A DNA stretch of 64,000 nucleotides. Source: Mycolicibacterium lacusdiani. Its GTDB lineage: Bacteria; Actinomycetota; Actinomycetes; Mycobacteriales; Mycobacteriaceae. The DNA lies in the NCBI RefSeq assembly GCF_021916785.1, contig NZ_JAKCFC010000002.1, forward strand, positions 1 to 64,000, in the 5' to 3' direction. The translations under genes were made by a program, and so were the position numbers. The number at the start of each line of letters is the position of its first letter. Position 1 is the first letter of the stretch. The notes beneath the pieces are model-generated. The model saw only the letters and a program-made list of their open reading frames with translations, was not told the DNA's origin and did not search any database. Below are positions 15,620 through 26,904 of the stretch, piece after piece.

Positions 15620-17329
15620 GTGACGTCCAGCATCTTGGCCGCCGACTCGGTACTGCGGCTCAACGTCGGGTTCCTCGACTACGCGTTGATTGCCGTCTAC
15701 TTCGTCTTCGTGCTCGGCATCGGGCTCATCGCGCGCAGTCAGATCTCGACCAGCCTGGACTTCTTCCTGTCGGGACGCCGGCTGCCGGCCTGGGTCACCG
15801 GCCTGGCGTTCGTCTCGGCGAACCTTGGCGCCATCGAGATCATGGGCATGTCGGCCAACGGCGCCCAGATCGGCCTGTCGACCATGCACTACTACTGGAT
15901 CGGCGCCATCCCGGCGATGCTGTTCCTTGGCGTGGTGATGATGCCGTTCTACTACGGCTCCAAGGTCCGCAGCGTGCCCGAGTTCATGCGCAGGCGCTTC
16001 GGTCCCGGCGCCCACCTGGTCAACGCGATCAGCTTCGCGGTCGCCCAGGTGCTGATCGCAGGCGTCAACCTGTTCCTGCTGGCCACGGTGATCAACGTGC
16101 TGCTCGGCTGGAACCGCTGGCTGTCGCTGATCGTGGCGGCGCTGATCGTGCTGACCTACACCGCGCTCGGCGGGCTATCGGCCGCGATCTACAACGAGGT
16201 GCTGCAGTTCTTCGTCATCTGCGCCGCGCTGATCCCACTCACGGTCTTCGGCCTGATCAAGGTCGGCGGCTGGGATGGCCTAAAGGCGAAGCTGGTCGAC
16301 ACCGTCTCCGACGGCGCGGTGACCGCGTCGGTGGGCGAACAGTTGAATACATGGCCCGGCCAAGCGCTCAGTGGGTTCGACAGTCCCGTGTGGTCGGTGA
16401 TCGGCATCGTCTTCGGGCTCGGGTTCGTGCTGTCGTTCGGCTACTGGACCACGAACTTCGTCGAGGTGCAGCGGGCCATGGCATCGGACTCGATGTCGGC
16501 GGCCCGCCGTGCGCCGATCATCGCGGCGTTCCCGAAGATGTTCATCCCCTTCGTCGTCGTAATCCCCGGCATGATCGCCGCCGCGGCGATCGGCGACATG
16601 GTCGACTTCAAGTCGTCGGGATCGGGTGACATCACCTACAACGACGCGATGCTGCTGATGATCCGCGACATCCTGCCCAACGGGCTGCTCGGCGTCGCGA
16701 TCGCGGGCCTGATGGCGTCGTTCATGGCGGGCATGGCGGCCAACGTCTCGGCGTTCAATACTGTGTTCAGCTACGACATCTGGCAGGCCTACATCGTCAA
16801 GAACCGGCCCGACCGGTACTACATCCAGGTGGGCAGGGTCGCGACGGTCGCCGCCACCATCCTGGCGATCTTCACCGCGCTCATCGCGGCCGGCTACTCG
16901 AACCTGATGGACTACCTGCAGACGCTGTTCGGGTTCTTCAACGCGCCGCTGTTCGCGACGTTCATCCTCGGCATGTTCTGGAAGCGGATGACCGCGACGG
17001 CAGGCTGGGTGGGTCTGGTCGCCGGAACCCTCTCCGCGGTCGGCGTCTTCCTGCTCGGCGAGACCGGCGTGATCAACCTGCCAGGCCAGGGCGTTCCGTT
17101 CGTGGCCGCCTCGGCCGCCTTCGTCGTCGACATCGTCGTCAGCGTCGCCGTCACGATGGTGACCCAGCCCAAGCCCGTGGCCGAACTCGCGGGCCTGGTG
17201 TACTCCCGAACCGAACACAACCTGTTCGGTGACACCGACGCCGCAGGCACACCCTGGTATCAGAAGCCCGTACCCCTGGCTACGGTGGCACTCGTCCTGG
17301 TCATCGCCCTCAACGTGATCTTCCACTGA
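15620..17329 (+). CDS. Sodium/solute symporter (SSS family), probable galactose/glucose transporter
   Basis: A 569-aa membrane protein with about 13-14 transmembrane helices, of the sodium:solute symporter family and close to SglT-type sugar carriers. The first helices carry LDFFLSGRRLPAWVTG and NLGAIEIMGMSANG, the family signatures. The start is GTG 15620 with GAAGGGG upstream. Its place opposite deoR-galTK and before galM supports galactose or a related hexose as substrate. Confidence 0.9.
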   Translation: MTSSILAADSVLRLNVGFLDYALIAVYFVFVLGIGLIARSQISTSLDFFLSGRRLPAWVTGLAFVSANLGAIEIMGMSANGAQIGLSTMHYYWIGAIPAMLFLGVVMMPFYYGSKVRSVPEFMRRRFGPGAHLVNAISFAVAQVLIAGVNLFLLATVINVLLGWNRWLSLIVAALIVLTYTALGGLSAAIYNEVLQFFVICAALIPLTVFGLIKVGGWDGLKAKLVDTVSDGAVTASVGEQLNTWPGQALSGFDSPVWSVIGIVFGLGFVLSFGYWTTNFVEVQRAMASDSMSAARRAPIIAAFPKMFIPFVVVIPGMIAAAAIGDMVDFKSSGSGDITYNDAMLLMIRDILPNGLLGVAIAGLMASFMAGMAANVSAFNTVFSYDIWQAYIVKNRPDRYYIQVGRVATVAATILAIFTALIAAGYSNLMDYLQTLFGFFNAPLFATFILGMFWKRMTATAGWVGLVAGTLSAVGVFLLGETGVINLPGQGVPFVAASAAFVVDIVVSVAVTMVTQPKPVAELAGLVYSRTEHNLFGDTDAAGTPWYQKPVPLATVALVLVIALNVIFH

Positions 17330-17355
17330 GCCCGACGCGAACACAGGGAGTATCG

Positions 17356-17670
17356 ATGTCCGATCCGCACGCACCTCAGACCCGGTTCCGCTTCTTCGAC
17401 ATCCGCAACATCATCGGTGCGTTGATGGCGATCTACGGCGTGGCGCTGACCCTGGCCGGGTTCTTCCCCCAGATCCTCGGCGAGTACTCCGATCCGGCCG
17501 CCGCGAGCAACCGGACCGAGCTCTACATCGGCACCGACGCGAACTGGTGGGTCGGTCTGATCCTGCTCGCCGTGGCCGGAATGTTCTTCGCATGGGCGGT
17601 GCTGAGGCCCGTCGTCCCCATCGAACCGGACGGAACGGACGCCGCGGTGGAACCTCCGCGCGAGCACTGA
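17356..17670 (+). CDS. Small two-helix membrane protein
   Basis: A 104-aa protein with hydrophobic helices at about 20-38 and 62-82, separated by a polar loop (YSDPAAASNRTELYIGTDAN). ATG 17356 follows AGGGAG. It starts 26 bp after the symporter and ends 9 bp before galM, so it belongs to the sugar operon. I do not recognise a family. It may be an accessory subunit of the symporter; that is inference from position only. Confidence 0.8.
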   Translation: MSDPHAPQTRFRFFDIRNIIGALMAIYGVALTLAGFFPQILGEYSDPAAASNRTELYIGTDANWWVGLILLAVAGMFFAWAVLRPVVPIEPDGTDAAVEPPREH

Positions 17671-17679
17671 GCCATCGAC

Positions 17680-20497
<2,818 letters not shown>

Positions 20498-20508
20498 TCA
20501 GACCGGCG

Positions 20509-20559
20509 CATCGCGAACACCCGCGACGGAGAGCCAGTCTGGTTCAGACTCCGTCGCGG
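20509..20559 (-). promoter_or_regulatory. leuA attenuator-like hairpins
   Basis: Hairpin 1 spans 20521-20559: CCGCGACGGAG pairs with CTCCGTCGCGG, with an inner AGTCTG/CAGACT stem. An alternative hairpin pairs 20523-20529 with 20509-20515 (CGTCGCG/CGCGATG, one G-U), using the same arm, so the two exclude each other. A ribosome stalled on the leucine codons at 20565-20573 would cover the 5' arm of hairpin 1. Neither hairpin has a U-run, so the read-out (termination or translation) is open. Confidence 0.6.
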
Positions 20560-20585
20560 CGCCCGAGGAGGAGCACACGCTGCAC
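20544..20585 (-). CDS. leuL: leuA leader peptide MQRVLLLGRRDGV
   Basis: A 13-codon ORF with GTG start, three consecutive CTC leucine codons (20565-20573) and its stop inside hairpin 1. A -10 box TAAGGT lies 7 nt upstream of GTG 20585, so the peptide would be translated leaderless from the 5' end of the leuA mRNA. Leucine-rich leader peptides before leuA are known in Actinobacteria. Confidence 0.7.
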   Translation of the reverse strand: MQRVLLLGRRDGV

Positions 20586-20592
20586 GGCGTCG

Positions 20593-20598
20593 ACCTTA
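20593..20598 (-). promoter_or_regulatory. -10 box of the leuL-leuA transcript
   Basis: Minus-strand TAAGGT, 7 nt, then GTG 20585 of the leader peptide. The mRNA leader before leuA would be about 118 nt. Confidence 0.5.
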
Positions 20599-20631
20599 CT
20601 CCGGCCTGGCCGCGCGGCAAAACGCCAGGGG

Positions 20632-21291
20632 TCAGACCTGGGAGTCCGGGAACGCGATCACCGACAGGAAGCGGATGGGGACCTCGACCAGGTCGACGGG
20701 GCCGTGGGCGCCCTCGCCGTCCATCTGCAGCGAGTCGCCTGGGTGCAGCCGGTAGACCGAGCGGCTGTGGCCATAGTCCATGACGCCCTCCAGCATGTAG
20801 ATGAACTCGGTGCCCGGGTGCTGGAACAGGGGATAGGTCTGGCTCTTCTCCGACAGCGTGACGTGCAGGCACTCCAGCCGCTTGTGCTCACCGCGCAGCG
20901 ACCCGAGCAGCCGGTACTCGTGGCCCTCCCGGGTGCCTTCGCGCACGATGTGGGCGCCGGTGCCGGACTCGACGAACGCCGCGGGCCGCTCGACGTCGGC
21001 GCCGCGGAACAGGCTCGTCACCGGGACATCGAAGCCCTTGGCCAGCAGCGCCAGCGTCGACAGGCTGCACGAAGTCTGGGCATTCTCGATCTTCGACAGC
21101 ATGGCCTTCGAGATGCCAACGCGCGCAGCGGTATCGGCGACGGTCAGGCCGTGCTGCTGCCGCAGCTGCCGAACGTTGTGACCGATCGCCGTCTCGAGTT
21201 CGACCTCGTCGACGGGCTGGGCGGGGTCGCGTTCGCGCGCGATGCCGGACACGTTGCGGAGCAACGGCCCGTCGACGTCGGAAGGGCTCAC
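20632..21291 (-). CDS. XRE family regulator with C-terminal cupin domain
   Basis: A 219-aa regulator with an XRE helix-turn-helix at about residues 35-90 (HNVRQLRQQHGLTVADTAARVGISKAMLSKIEN) and a cupin sensor at about 135-219. This architecture is shared with regulators such as PuuR. Its frame ends the minus-strand series that starts at amt and lies 23 bp downstream of the FAD oxidoreductase, so it probably regulates that cluster in response to an amine or amino acid. GTG 21291 is chosen because GGAG precedes it and longer frames lack similarity. Confidence 0.88.
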   Translation of the reverse strand: MSPSDVDGPLLRNVSGIARERDPAQPVDEVELETAIGHNVRQLRQQHGLTVADTAARVGISKAMLSKIENAQTSCSLSTLALLAKGFDVPVTSLFRGADVERPAAFVESGTGAHIVREGTREGHEYRLLGSLRGEHKRLECLHVTLSEKSQTYPLFQHPGTEFIYMLEGVMDYGHSRSVYRLHPGDSLQMDGEGAHGPVDLVEVPIRFLSVIAFPDSQV

Positions 21292-21314
21292 CGCCCCATT
21301 CTCCCGCGCAACGG

Positions 21315-22508
21315 TCAGCGCATCTCGCCCGCACCGACGTACGGGAACGGCGACCTCAGCAGGTCGCCCTCGTCGAACCGGGACAGCCGGAAGTCGCCCT
21401 CGGGGATGCGCGGGTCGGCGCTGCGACCATCGATCACCAGGTCGGCGACCAGGCGCCCGACCGCGGGTGCGATCTTGAAGCCGTGCCCGCTGAACCCGGC
21501 GGCGACGATCAGGCCGTCGACCCCGGTCGCCGAGATGACGGGGTTCCAGTCCGGGGTGACGTCGTAGCAGCCGGCGTAACTGCTGCTGATCGCCGCGTCG
21601 ACGAGGCCGGGGAAGCGCGTCCCGACCCGATCGACGACCAGGTCGACGAACGCCTCCGACGCCCGGTTCGGGTAGGCGTCCGGGTCGGCGGTCTCGCAGT
21701 GCGACAGGTCGCTGTTGCCGAACAGCAGATCGCCGTTGGGCTCGGGCCGGATGTACTGCAGCGACACCAGGTCGGAGAACACCGGCACGCCGGAGACGTT
21801 CGTGCCGGGGGCGATCATCACGATCTGCTCGCGAACCACCCGGACCGGGACGTCGACGCCGACGGCTTCGAGGAACGGGCGGGTCCACGCGCCGGTGGCC
21901 ACGACGACCGTGCTCGCCGAGATCTCGCTGCCGTCGCGCAGGCGCACCCCGGTGGCGCGCTCGCCGTCGACGAGCACCTCGGCCACCTCGGCGCCCTGAC
22001 GCACCCGGGCGCCCGCGGCCCGTGCGGACACCGCGAACGCCTGCGCGGTCTGATAAGCGTCGCCGTAGCCGCCGCGCGCCTCCCACCCGAACGCGCCGAA
22101 CGGCGTCAGGTCGGCATGCGGCCACATGGCGGCGACCTCGTCGGCGCCGATCTCCTCGGTCTCGACGCCGACCTCGCGCTGGGCGGCGAGGCTCTTGCGC
22201 AGGGCGCCGACGTTCTGCTCGCCGACGCCGACGACGTAACCGGTTTGGCGGAAGCCGATGTCAGTCGCCTGATCTCCCAGGAACTTCTGCGGGTTCTCGA
22301 AGACCTCGAGGCCGACGACGGCCATCGCCGCGAGCGAGCTGACGCCGTAGTGACACCGGACGATGCCCGACGACTTGCCCGTCATCCCGGAGCCGACGGT
22401 GTTGCGCTCGCACACCACGACATCGGTGACGCCGCGTTGGGTGAGTGCCCACGCGGCCGCGGCCCCCTCGAGTCCGCCGCCGACGATGACGACGTCGGCG
22501 GTGGTCAC
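21315..22508 (-). CDS. FAD-dependent amine oxidoreductase (DAO/sarcosine oxidase family)
   Basis: A 397-aa flavoprotein of the D-amino-acid oxidase superfamily. It opens VVIVGGGLEGAAAAWAL, the dinucleotide-binding GxGxxG. A later ATGAWTRPFLEAVG and the C-terminal GFSGHGFKIAPAVGRLV are typical of sarcosine oxidase beta/monomeric types. GTG 22508 overlaps the stop of the upstream glutamate-synthase-like gene as GTGA. In the N-methylglutamate pathway a related, usually heterotetrameric, dehydrogenase oxidises N-methylglutamate. A single-chain enzyme doing this here is a hypothesis; sarcosine or another N-methyl amino acid are alternatives. Confidence 0.85.
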   Translation of the reverse strand: MTTADVVIVGGGLEGAAAAWALTQRGVTDVVVCERNTVGSGMTGKSSGIVRCHYGVSSLAAMAVVGLEVFENPQKFLGDQATDIGFRQTGYVVGVGEQNVGALRKSLAAQREVGVETEEIGADEVAAMWPHADLTPFGAFGWEARGGYGDAYQTAQAFAVSARAAGARVRQGAEVAEVLVDGERATGVRLRDGSEISASTVVVATGAWTRPFLEAVGVDVPVRVVREQIVMIAPGTNVSGVPVFSDLVSLQYIRPEPNGDLLFGNSDLSHCETADPDAYPNRASEAFVDLVVDRVGTRFPGLVDAAISSSYAGCYDVTPDWNPVISATGVDGLIVAAGFSGHGFKIAPAVGRLVADLVIDGRSADPRIPEGDFRLSRFDEGDLLRSPFPYVGAGEMR

Positions 22509-23833
22509 GTGCCCGGGATCCAGTTGGTGCCCGCCAGTGGGATTCGCGCCATTGCCGCCGCCTCGATGGTGATGGCGACGAGGTCCTCGGGTTCGAGGTG
22601 CCGGACGTGGGCCTTGCCGCACGCCCGCGCGATCGTCTGCGCCTCCATCGTCATGACGCGCAGGTAGTTCGCGAGCCTGCGGCCACCTTCGACCGGGTCG
22701 AACCGGGAGGCCAGCTCGGGGTCCTGGGTGCTGATGCCCGCGGGGTCCCGGCCGTCCTGGAAGTCGTCGTAGAATCCCGCTGCGCTACCGAGCTTCTCGT
22801 ACTCGGCGGCATAGCGCGGATGGTTGTCGCCGAGCGCGATGAGCGCCGCGGTGCCGATGGCCACCGCGTCGGCTCCCAGCGCCAGCGCCTTGGCGACGTC
22901 GGCGCCGTTGCGGATGCCGCCCGAGACGATGAGTTGCACGCCGGTGCGGTGCACGCCGAGCTCTTGAAGCGCCTGCACGGCCTGCGGAATGGCTGCCAGC
23001 GTGGGCACGCCGACGTGCTCGATGAACACCTCCTGGGTGGCCGCCGTGCCGCCCTGCATGCCGTCCACCACGACGACGTCGGCGCCCGCGTGCACCGCGA
23101 GCTTCACGTCGTAGTAGGTGCGGGTGGCACCGACCTTGACGTAGATCGGCTTCTCCCAGTCGGTGATCTCGCGCAGCTCGTTGATCTTGATGGTGAGGTC
23201 GTCCGGGCCCGTCCAGTCCGGGTGCCTGCACGCCGAGCGCTGGTCGATGCCTGCGGGCAGGGTGCGCATGCCCGCGACGCGGTCGGAGATCTTCTGCCCC
23301 AGCAGCATTCCGCCGCCACCCGGCTTGGCGCCCTGGCCGAGGACGACCTCGATCGCGTCGGCCTTGCGCAGGTCGTCGGGGTTCATCCCGTATCGCGACG
23401 GCAGGTACTGGTACACCAGCGCCTTGCTCTGACCGCGTTCCTCCGGTGTCATGCCGCCGTCGCCCGTGGTGGTCGACGTGCCGACCGCGCTGGCCCCACG
23501 GCCCAGGGCCTCCTTGGCCGGGCCGGACAACGCGCCGAACGACATGCCGGCGATGGTCACCGGAATCTCCAGATGCAGTGGATGTTTGGCGTGCCCGCCG
23601 CCGAGCACCACGTCGGTGTCACACCGTTCCCGGTACCCCTCGAGCGGGTAGCGGGACATCGACGCGCCGAGGAACAACAGGTCGTCGAAGTGCGGCAGCG
23701 GACGCTTGGCGCCCCAGCCGCGGATGTCGTAGATGCCGGTGTCGGCGGCCCGCTGGATCGCGGCGATCGTGGCGCGGTCGAACGTGGCCGACTCGCGCAG
23801 ACCGGCACGCGCTCGGTCGTCGGACGTCGTCAT
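22505..23833 (-). CDS. FMN-binding glutamate synthase domain protein (MgsC-like)
   Basis: A 442-aa protein matching the central FMN/synthase barrel of GltB. Signatures are ITIAGMSFGALSGPAKEALG-like segments near residue 95, GQGAKPGGGGMLLG, KVGATRTYYDVKLA and SGGIRNGADVAKALALGADAVAIG. It lacks the amidotransferase and GXGXG domains, which are encoded by the two upstream genes. This three-way split is that of N-methylglutamate synthase (MgsABC) and of archaeal-type glutamate synthase. ATG 23833 overlaps the upstream stop as TGATG. Confidence 0.9.
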   Translation of the reverse strand: MTTSDDRARAGLRESATFDRATIAAIQRAADTGIYDIRGWGAKRPLPHFDDLLFLGASMSRYPLEGYRERCDTDVVLGGGHAKHPLHLEIPVTIAGMSFGALSGPAKEALGRGASAVGTSTTTGDGGMTPEERGQSKALVYQYLPSRYGMNPDDLRKADAIEVVLGQGAKPGGGGMLLGQKISDRVAGMRTLPAGIDQRSACRHPDWTGPDDLTIKINELREITDWEKPIYVKVGATRTYYDVKLAVHAGADVVVVDGMQGGTAATQEVFIEHVGVPTLAAIPQAVQALQELGVHRTGVQLIVSGGIRNGADVAKALALGADAVAIGTAALIALGDNHPRYAAEYEKLGSAAGFYDDFQDGRDPAGISTQDPELASRFDPVEGGRRLANYLRVMTMEAQTIARACGKAHVRHLEPEDLVAITIEAAAMARIPLAGTNWIPGT

Positions 23834-24516
23834 CAGTAGCTCTCCGAGTTGTCGGCGTGGAAGTGATACAGCTCGCGCGCCGATCCGTAGCGGGTGTAGG
23901 CCGTGGTGTCGTCGTCGCCGAAGCCGGCCGCCTTGAGCAGTCGGCCGAGTTCTTCGTGGTGCTCCTCGCGCATCGGCTTGGCCACGCAGTCGGCACCCAG
24001 TGACGCGATGTCCCCGCGGACGTAGAGCCTGGCCTCGTAGATCGAGTCGCCAAGCGCCTCACCGGCATTGCCCCGCACCACCAGCGTGCCCGCCTGAGCC
24101 ATGAATGCGCTCATGTGGCCTATGTCGCCGCCGACGACGATGTCCACGCCCTTCATCGAGATCCCGCACCGCGCAGCGGCGTTGCCCTCGATGACGAGCA
24201 GGCCGCCGTGTGCCGTGGCGCCCGCCGACTGCGAGGCGTTGCCCTTGACCCACACGACACCGCTCATCATGTTCTCGGCGACACCGGTGCCGGCGTTGCC
24301 ATCGACGACGATCTCCGCCTGCTGGTTCATCCCGCCCGCGTAGTAGCCGACGTGGCCGGCGACGGTGATTTTCACCGGTGCGTTCAGCCCCACCGCGACG
24401 TTGTGTGCGCCCGCGGGGTTCTCGATGACGAACTCACCGCGCAGGTCGTCGGCGTGCAGTGCCGAGTTGATCTCGCGCAGTGGGGTTTCGGCGAGGTCCA
24501 TGACTAGCGCGTCCAT
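23833..24516 (-). CDS. GXGXG-domain glutamate synthase subunit (MgsB-like)
   Basis: A 227-aa right-handed beta-helix protein equal to the C-terminal GXGXG domain of GltB. It shows repeated strands such as VVDGNAGTGVAENMMSG, VVGGDIGHMSAFMAQAG and VVRGNAGEALGDSIYEA. In split synthases it joins the amidotransferase and FMN subunits. ATG 24516 overlaps the end of the amidotransferase gene by 13 bp; ATG 24501 is an alternative. Confidence 0.9.
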   Translation of the reverse strand: MDALVMDLAETPLREINSALHADDLRGEFVIENPAGAHNVAVGLNAPVKITVAGHVGYYAGGMNQQAEIVVDGNAGTGVAENMMSGVVWVKGNASQSAGATAHGGLLVIEGNAAARCGISMKGVDIVVGGDIGHMSAFMAQAGTLVVRGNAGEALGDSIYEARLYVRGDIASLGADCVAKPMREEHHEELGRLLKAAGFGDDDTTAYTRYGSARELYHFHADNSESY

Positions 24517-25400
24517 GCGTACACCACCTCTGGCTCTGGCTCCCAGATCTTGGCGCGCTGCACTCCGGGCAGGCCCGACAGGGCGCGGTACTCGCTGGCC
24601 ATCGCGACCCAGTCGTCGGTCTCGGCGATGACGGCGGGCTTGCAGGCGATGGCGTCGCGGACCACGGCGAACGAGTCGCGGTTGGACACCAGCAGCGTGT
24701 AGAAGCCGTCGAACGTCGCGCACAGTTTCTTCAGCGCGGTCTGCACGTCGCGGCCCGCTGCGAGCTGCTGGGCAACGAAACGCGCGCCGACCTCGGTGTC
24801 GTTCTCGCTGTCGAAGTGCACACCCGCAGCGCGCAATTCACGTCGGATGGTGGCGTGGTTGGCGAACGAGCCGTTGTGCACCAGGCACTGATCCGGTCCC
24901 ACGGCATAGGGGTGGGCACCCGACGGCGTCACCGCCGACTCCGTGGCCATCCTGGTGTGTCCGACGCCTTGCCAGCCCTGCGCCGTCGACAGGCCCCAGG
25001 CGTCGGCGAGCGTCCTGGGATCGCCGACGCCCTTGAGCACGGCGAGGTCGTTGCCGAAGCCCGCGATCAGCGCGTCCGGGTATGTGGCGGCAATGGCAGC
25101 CTGCAGCGCCTGCGGGGTGGTGTCCGCGGTGACGAGGTACGTGGCGTCGAGCGCCGACACCGTCGCGGGCGTGCCCAGCGCTGCGCCCACTGCGGTCCCG
25201 ACGACCTCTGGTGCATCGGTCAGTTCGAGTACCGAGACGCACGCCTTTCCGGGCGGGGTCCAGGTCGGGTCGCCGTAGACGGCCACGCCAGCCGAGTCGC
25301 TGCCGCGGTCGGCCATCTCGCAGAGCATTCCGGTGAGCAGTTCGCCGAGGCGAGGGTGGAGATCCGGGTTGCGCAGATGCAACCCGACGATGCCGCACAT
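24504..25400 (-). CDS. Class II glutamine amidotransferase (MgsA-like)
   Basis: A 298-aa Ntn-type glutaminase domain like the N-terminal domain of GltB. MCGIVGLH places the nucleophile Cys2 at the mature N-terminus, and ASN-type residues sit in LVHNGSFANH and HTRMATESAV. It would hydrolyse glutamine, or gamma-glutamylmethylamide in an N-methylglutamate synthase. AGAGGA precedes ATG 25400. A strong hairpin separates it from the upstream glutamine synthetase gene. Confidence 0.9.
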   Translation of the reverse strand: MCGIVGLHLRNPDLHPRLGELLTGMLCEMADRGSDSAGVAVYGDPTWTPPGKACVSVLELTDAPEVVGTAVGAALGTPATVSALDATYLVTADTTPQALQAAIAATYPDALIAGFGNDLAVLKGVGDPRTLADAWGLSTAQGWQGVGHTRMATESAVTPSGAHPYAVGPDQCLVHNGSFANHATIRRELRAAGVHFDSENDTEVGARFVAQQLAAGRDVQTALKKLCATFDGFYTLLVSNRDSFAVVRDAIACKPAVIAETDDWVAMASEYRALSGLPGVQRAKIWEPEPEVVYAWTR

Positions 25401-25425
25401 GGTGTGTTGTCCTCTCGTAATGGGT

Positions 25426-25474
25426 GATTTCGGCGCGGTGATCCGCGACGAGCGCGGGTGAGCGCGCCGAAATC
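25426..25474. other. Hairpin just after the glutamine synthetase-like gene
   Basis: GATTTCGGCGCG (25426-25437) pairs perfectly with CGCGCCGAAATC (25463-25474) around a 25-nt loop, 2 nt beyond the stop codon of the upstream gene. There is no T-run. It could act as a partial terminator or an mRNA-stability element inside the operon. Confidence 0.6.
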
Positions 25475-25475
25475 G

Positions 25476-26792
25476 CTAGAAGGCGGTGAGGTACTGCTCG
25501 ACCTCCCACGGGCTGACGGTGCTGTGGTAGGTGAAGAACTCCTCGCGCTTGAGGCCCGCGAAGTACTCGCAGACCCCGCCACCCGTGGCGTCGAGTACGC
25601 CTGCGACGACGGGGTCGGCCTGCAGGTCCTCGACGGCGTGCAGCAGCGTGGGCGGAAGGGTCCGGACCGACCCAGCGCCGAGTGCGCCGGGGTCGAGGCT
25701 GCGCTTGATGCCGTCGATGCCCGCACCGAGTGCTGCCGCGATGGCCAGATACGGGTTGGCCGAACCGTCACCGCCGCGCAGCTCCACCCTCTGGTCGTCC
25801 GGGACGCGGACGTAGTGCGTGCGGTCGTTGCCGCCGTAGGTCGGCGTCCTTGGCGCCCACGACGCGCCCGAGGCGGTGGTGACCGCGCCGGTTCGCTTGT
25901 AGGAGTTGACCGTCGGGGCGATCACGGCCTGCAGCGCGCAGGCGTGGTCGAGGATGCCGCCGATGAACGCGTAGGCGGTGTCCGACAGTCCAAGACCGCG
26001 CGCGTCGGGCACGTCGGGACCGGCGGGGAACACCGGTGCGCCCGCGCTGGTCAGCGAGAGGTGCAGGTGCAGCCCACTTCCCGTGCGATCGGCGAACGGC
26101 TTCGGCATGAACGTGGCGATCATGCCGCGCTCGGCGGCGATCATCGACAGTAGATAGCGCAGGGTGACGACGCGGTCGGCGGTGGTGAGCGCGTCGGCGA
26201 ACTGGAAGTTCTGCTCGAACTGTCCGTTGCCGTCCTCGTGGTCGTTGGCGTAGTTCGACCAGCCGAGGGTGTTCATGGCGGTGGAGATCGTCGTGAGGTG
26301 GTCGTACATGCGGGTCACCCCGCGGGCGTCGTAGCACGGTTGATCGGCGGTGTCGTCGGCGTCGGCCGTTGCCAGATCGCCGCGGGCGTCGCGTCGCAGC
26401 AGGAAGTACTCGACCTCGGCGCCCACCCACGGCTCGAAGCCGGCGTCGCCTGCGCGGGCGATCAGTGACTTGAGGATGTTGCGTGGCGCGTACGGCCACG
26501 GCTTGCCCTCGACGTGCGGGTCGCAGTGCACGATCGCGAGGCCGTCCTTGATGAACGGGATGGGGGTGAACGACTCCGGGTCCGGGATCGCGACCAGGTC
26601 GGGGTCCTTGGGCTCCTGGCCCATCGCGCCGACCGCATACCCGGCGAAGCCGACGCCGTCGGTGGCCAGCATGTCGATGGCCTCGACCGGAACCAGCTTG
26701 GCGCAAGGCTTTCCGCGCAGGTCGACGAACAGCGCGAGGATGAACTTGGTGCCCGCCTCGGCGGCGCGCTCAGCGAGGGTCCCGTTGGTCAT
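25476..26792 (-). CDS. Type III glutamine synthetase / gamma-glutamylmethylamide synthetase-like
   Basis: A 438-aa enzyme of the GlnT/GmaS branch of the glutamine synthetase family. Visible parts are VGAEVEYFLL (metal/glutamate site), NDHEDGNGQFEQNF, and YKRTGAV with ELRGGDGSANPYLA in the C-terminal active site. GmaS joins glutamate and methylamine using ATP to give gamma-glutamylmethylamide; GlnT makes glutamine. The downstream split glutamate-synthase genes and amine oxidoreductase fit GmaS better, while the upstream amt fits either. No adenylylation motif was identified. AAGGG precedes ATG 26792. Confidence 0.87.
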   Translation of the reverse strand: MTNGTLAERAAEAGTKFILALFVDLRGKPCAKLVPVEAIDMLATDGVGFAGYAVGAMGQEPKDPDLVAIPDPESFTPIPFIKDGLAIVHCDPHVEGKPWPYAPRNILKSLIARAGDAGFEPWVGAEVEYFLLRRDARGDLATADADDTADQPCYDARGVTRMYDHLTTISTAMNTLGWSNYANDHEDGNGQFEQNFQFADALTTADRVVTLRYLLSMIAAERGMIATFMPKPFADRTGSGLHLHLSLTSAGAPVFPAGPDVPDARGLGLSDTAYAFIGGILDHACALQAVIAPTVNSYKRTGAVTTASGASWAPRTPTYGGNDRTHYVRVPDDQRVELRGGDGSANPYLAIAAALGAGIDGIKRSLDPGALGAGSVRTLPPTLLHAVEDLQADPVVAGVLDATGGGVCEYFAGLKREEFFTYHSTVSPWEVEQYLTAF

Positions 26793-26851
26793 GTCAGCCC
26801 TTGTCTCATGTCAAGAATCAAAGTATCAGGAGAGGAAACGTTGTGCAGCGC

Positions 26852-26898
26852 GAAGAAACCCCGGTCGGCGCGCACCGAATGCGTGCGCGCCGCCGGGG
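26852..26898 (-). terminator. Terminator after amt
   Basis: On the minus strand CCCCGG (26898-26893) and GGCGCGCAC (26891-26883) pair with GTGCGCGCC and CCGGGG further on. The stem has 9 + 6 bp with a small bulge and is followed by TTTCTTC. It is close to a standard rho-independent terminator and separates amt from the glutamine synthetase gene. Confidence 0.75.
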
Positions 26899-26904
26899 CA
26901 TCGT

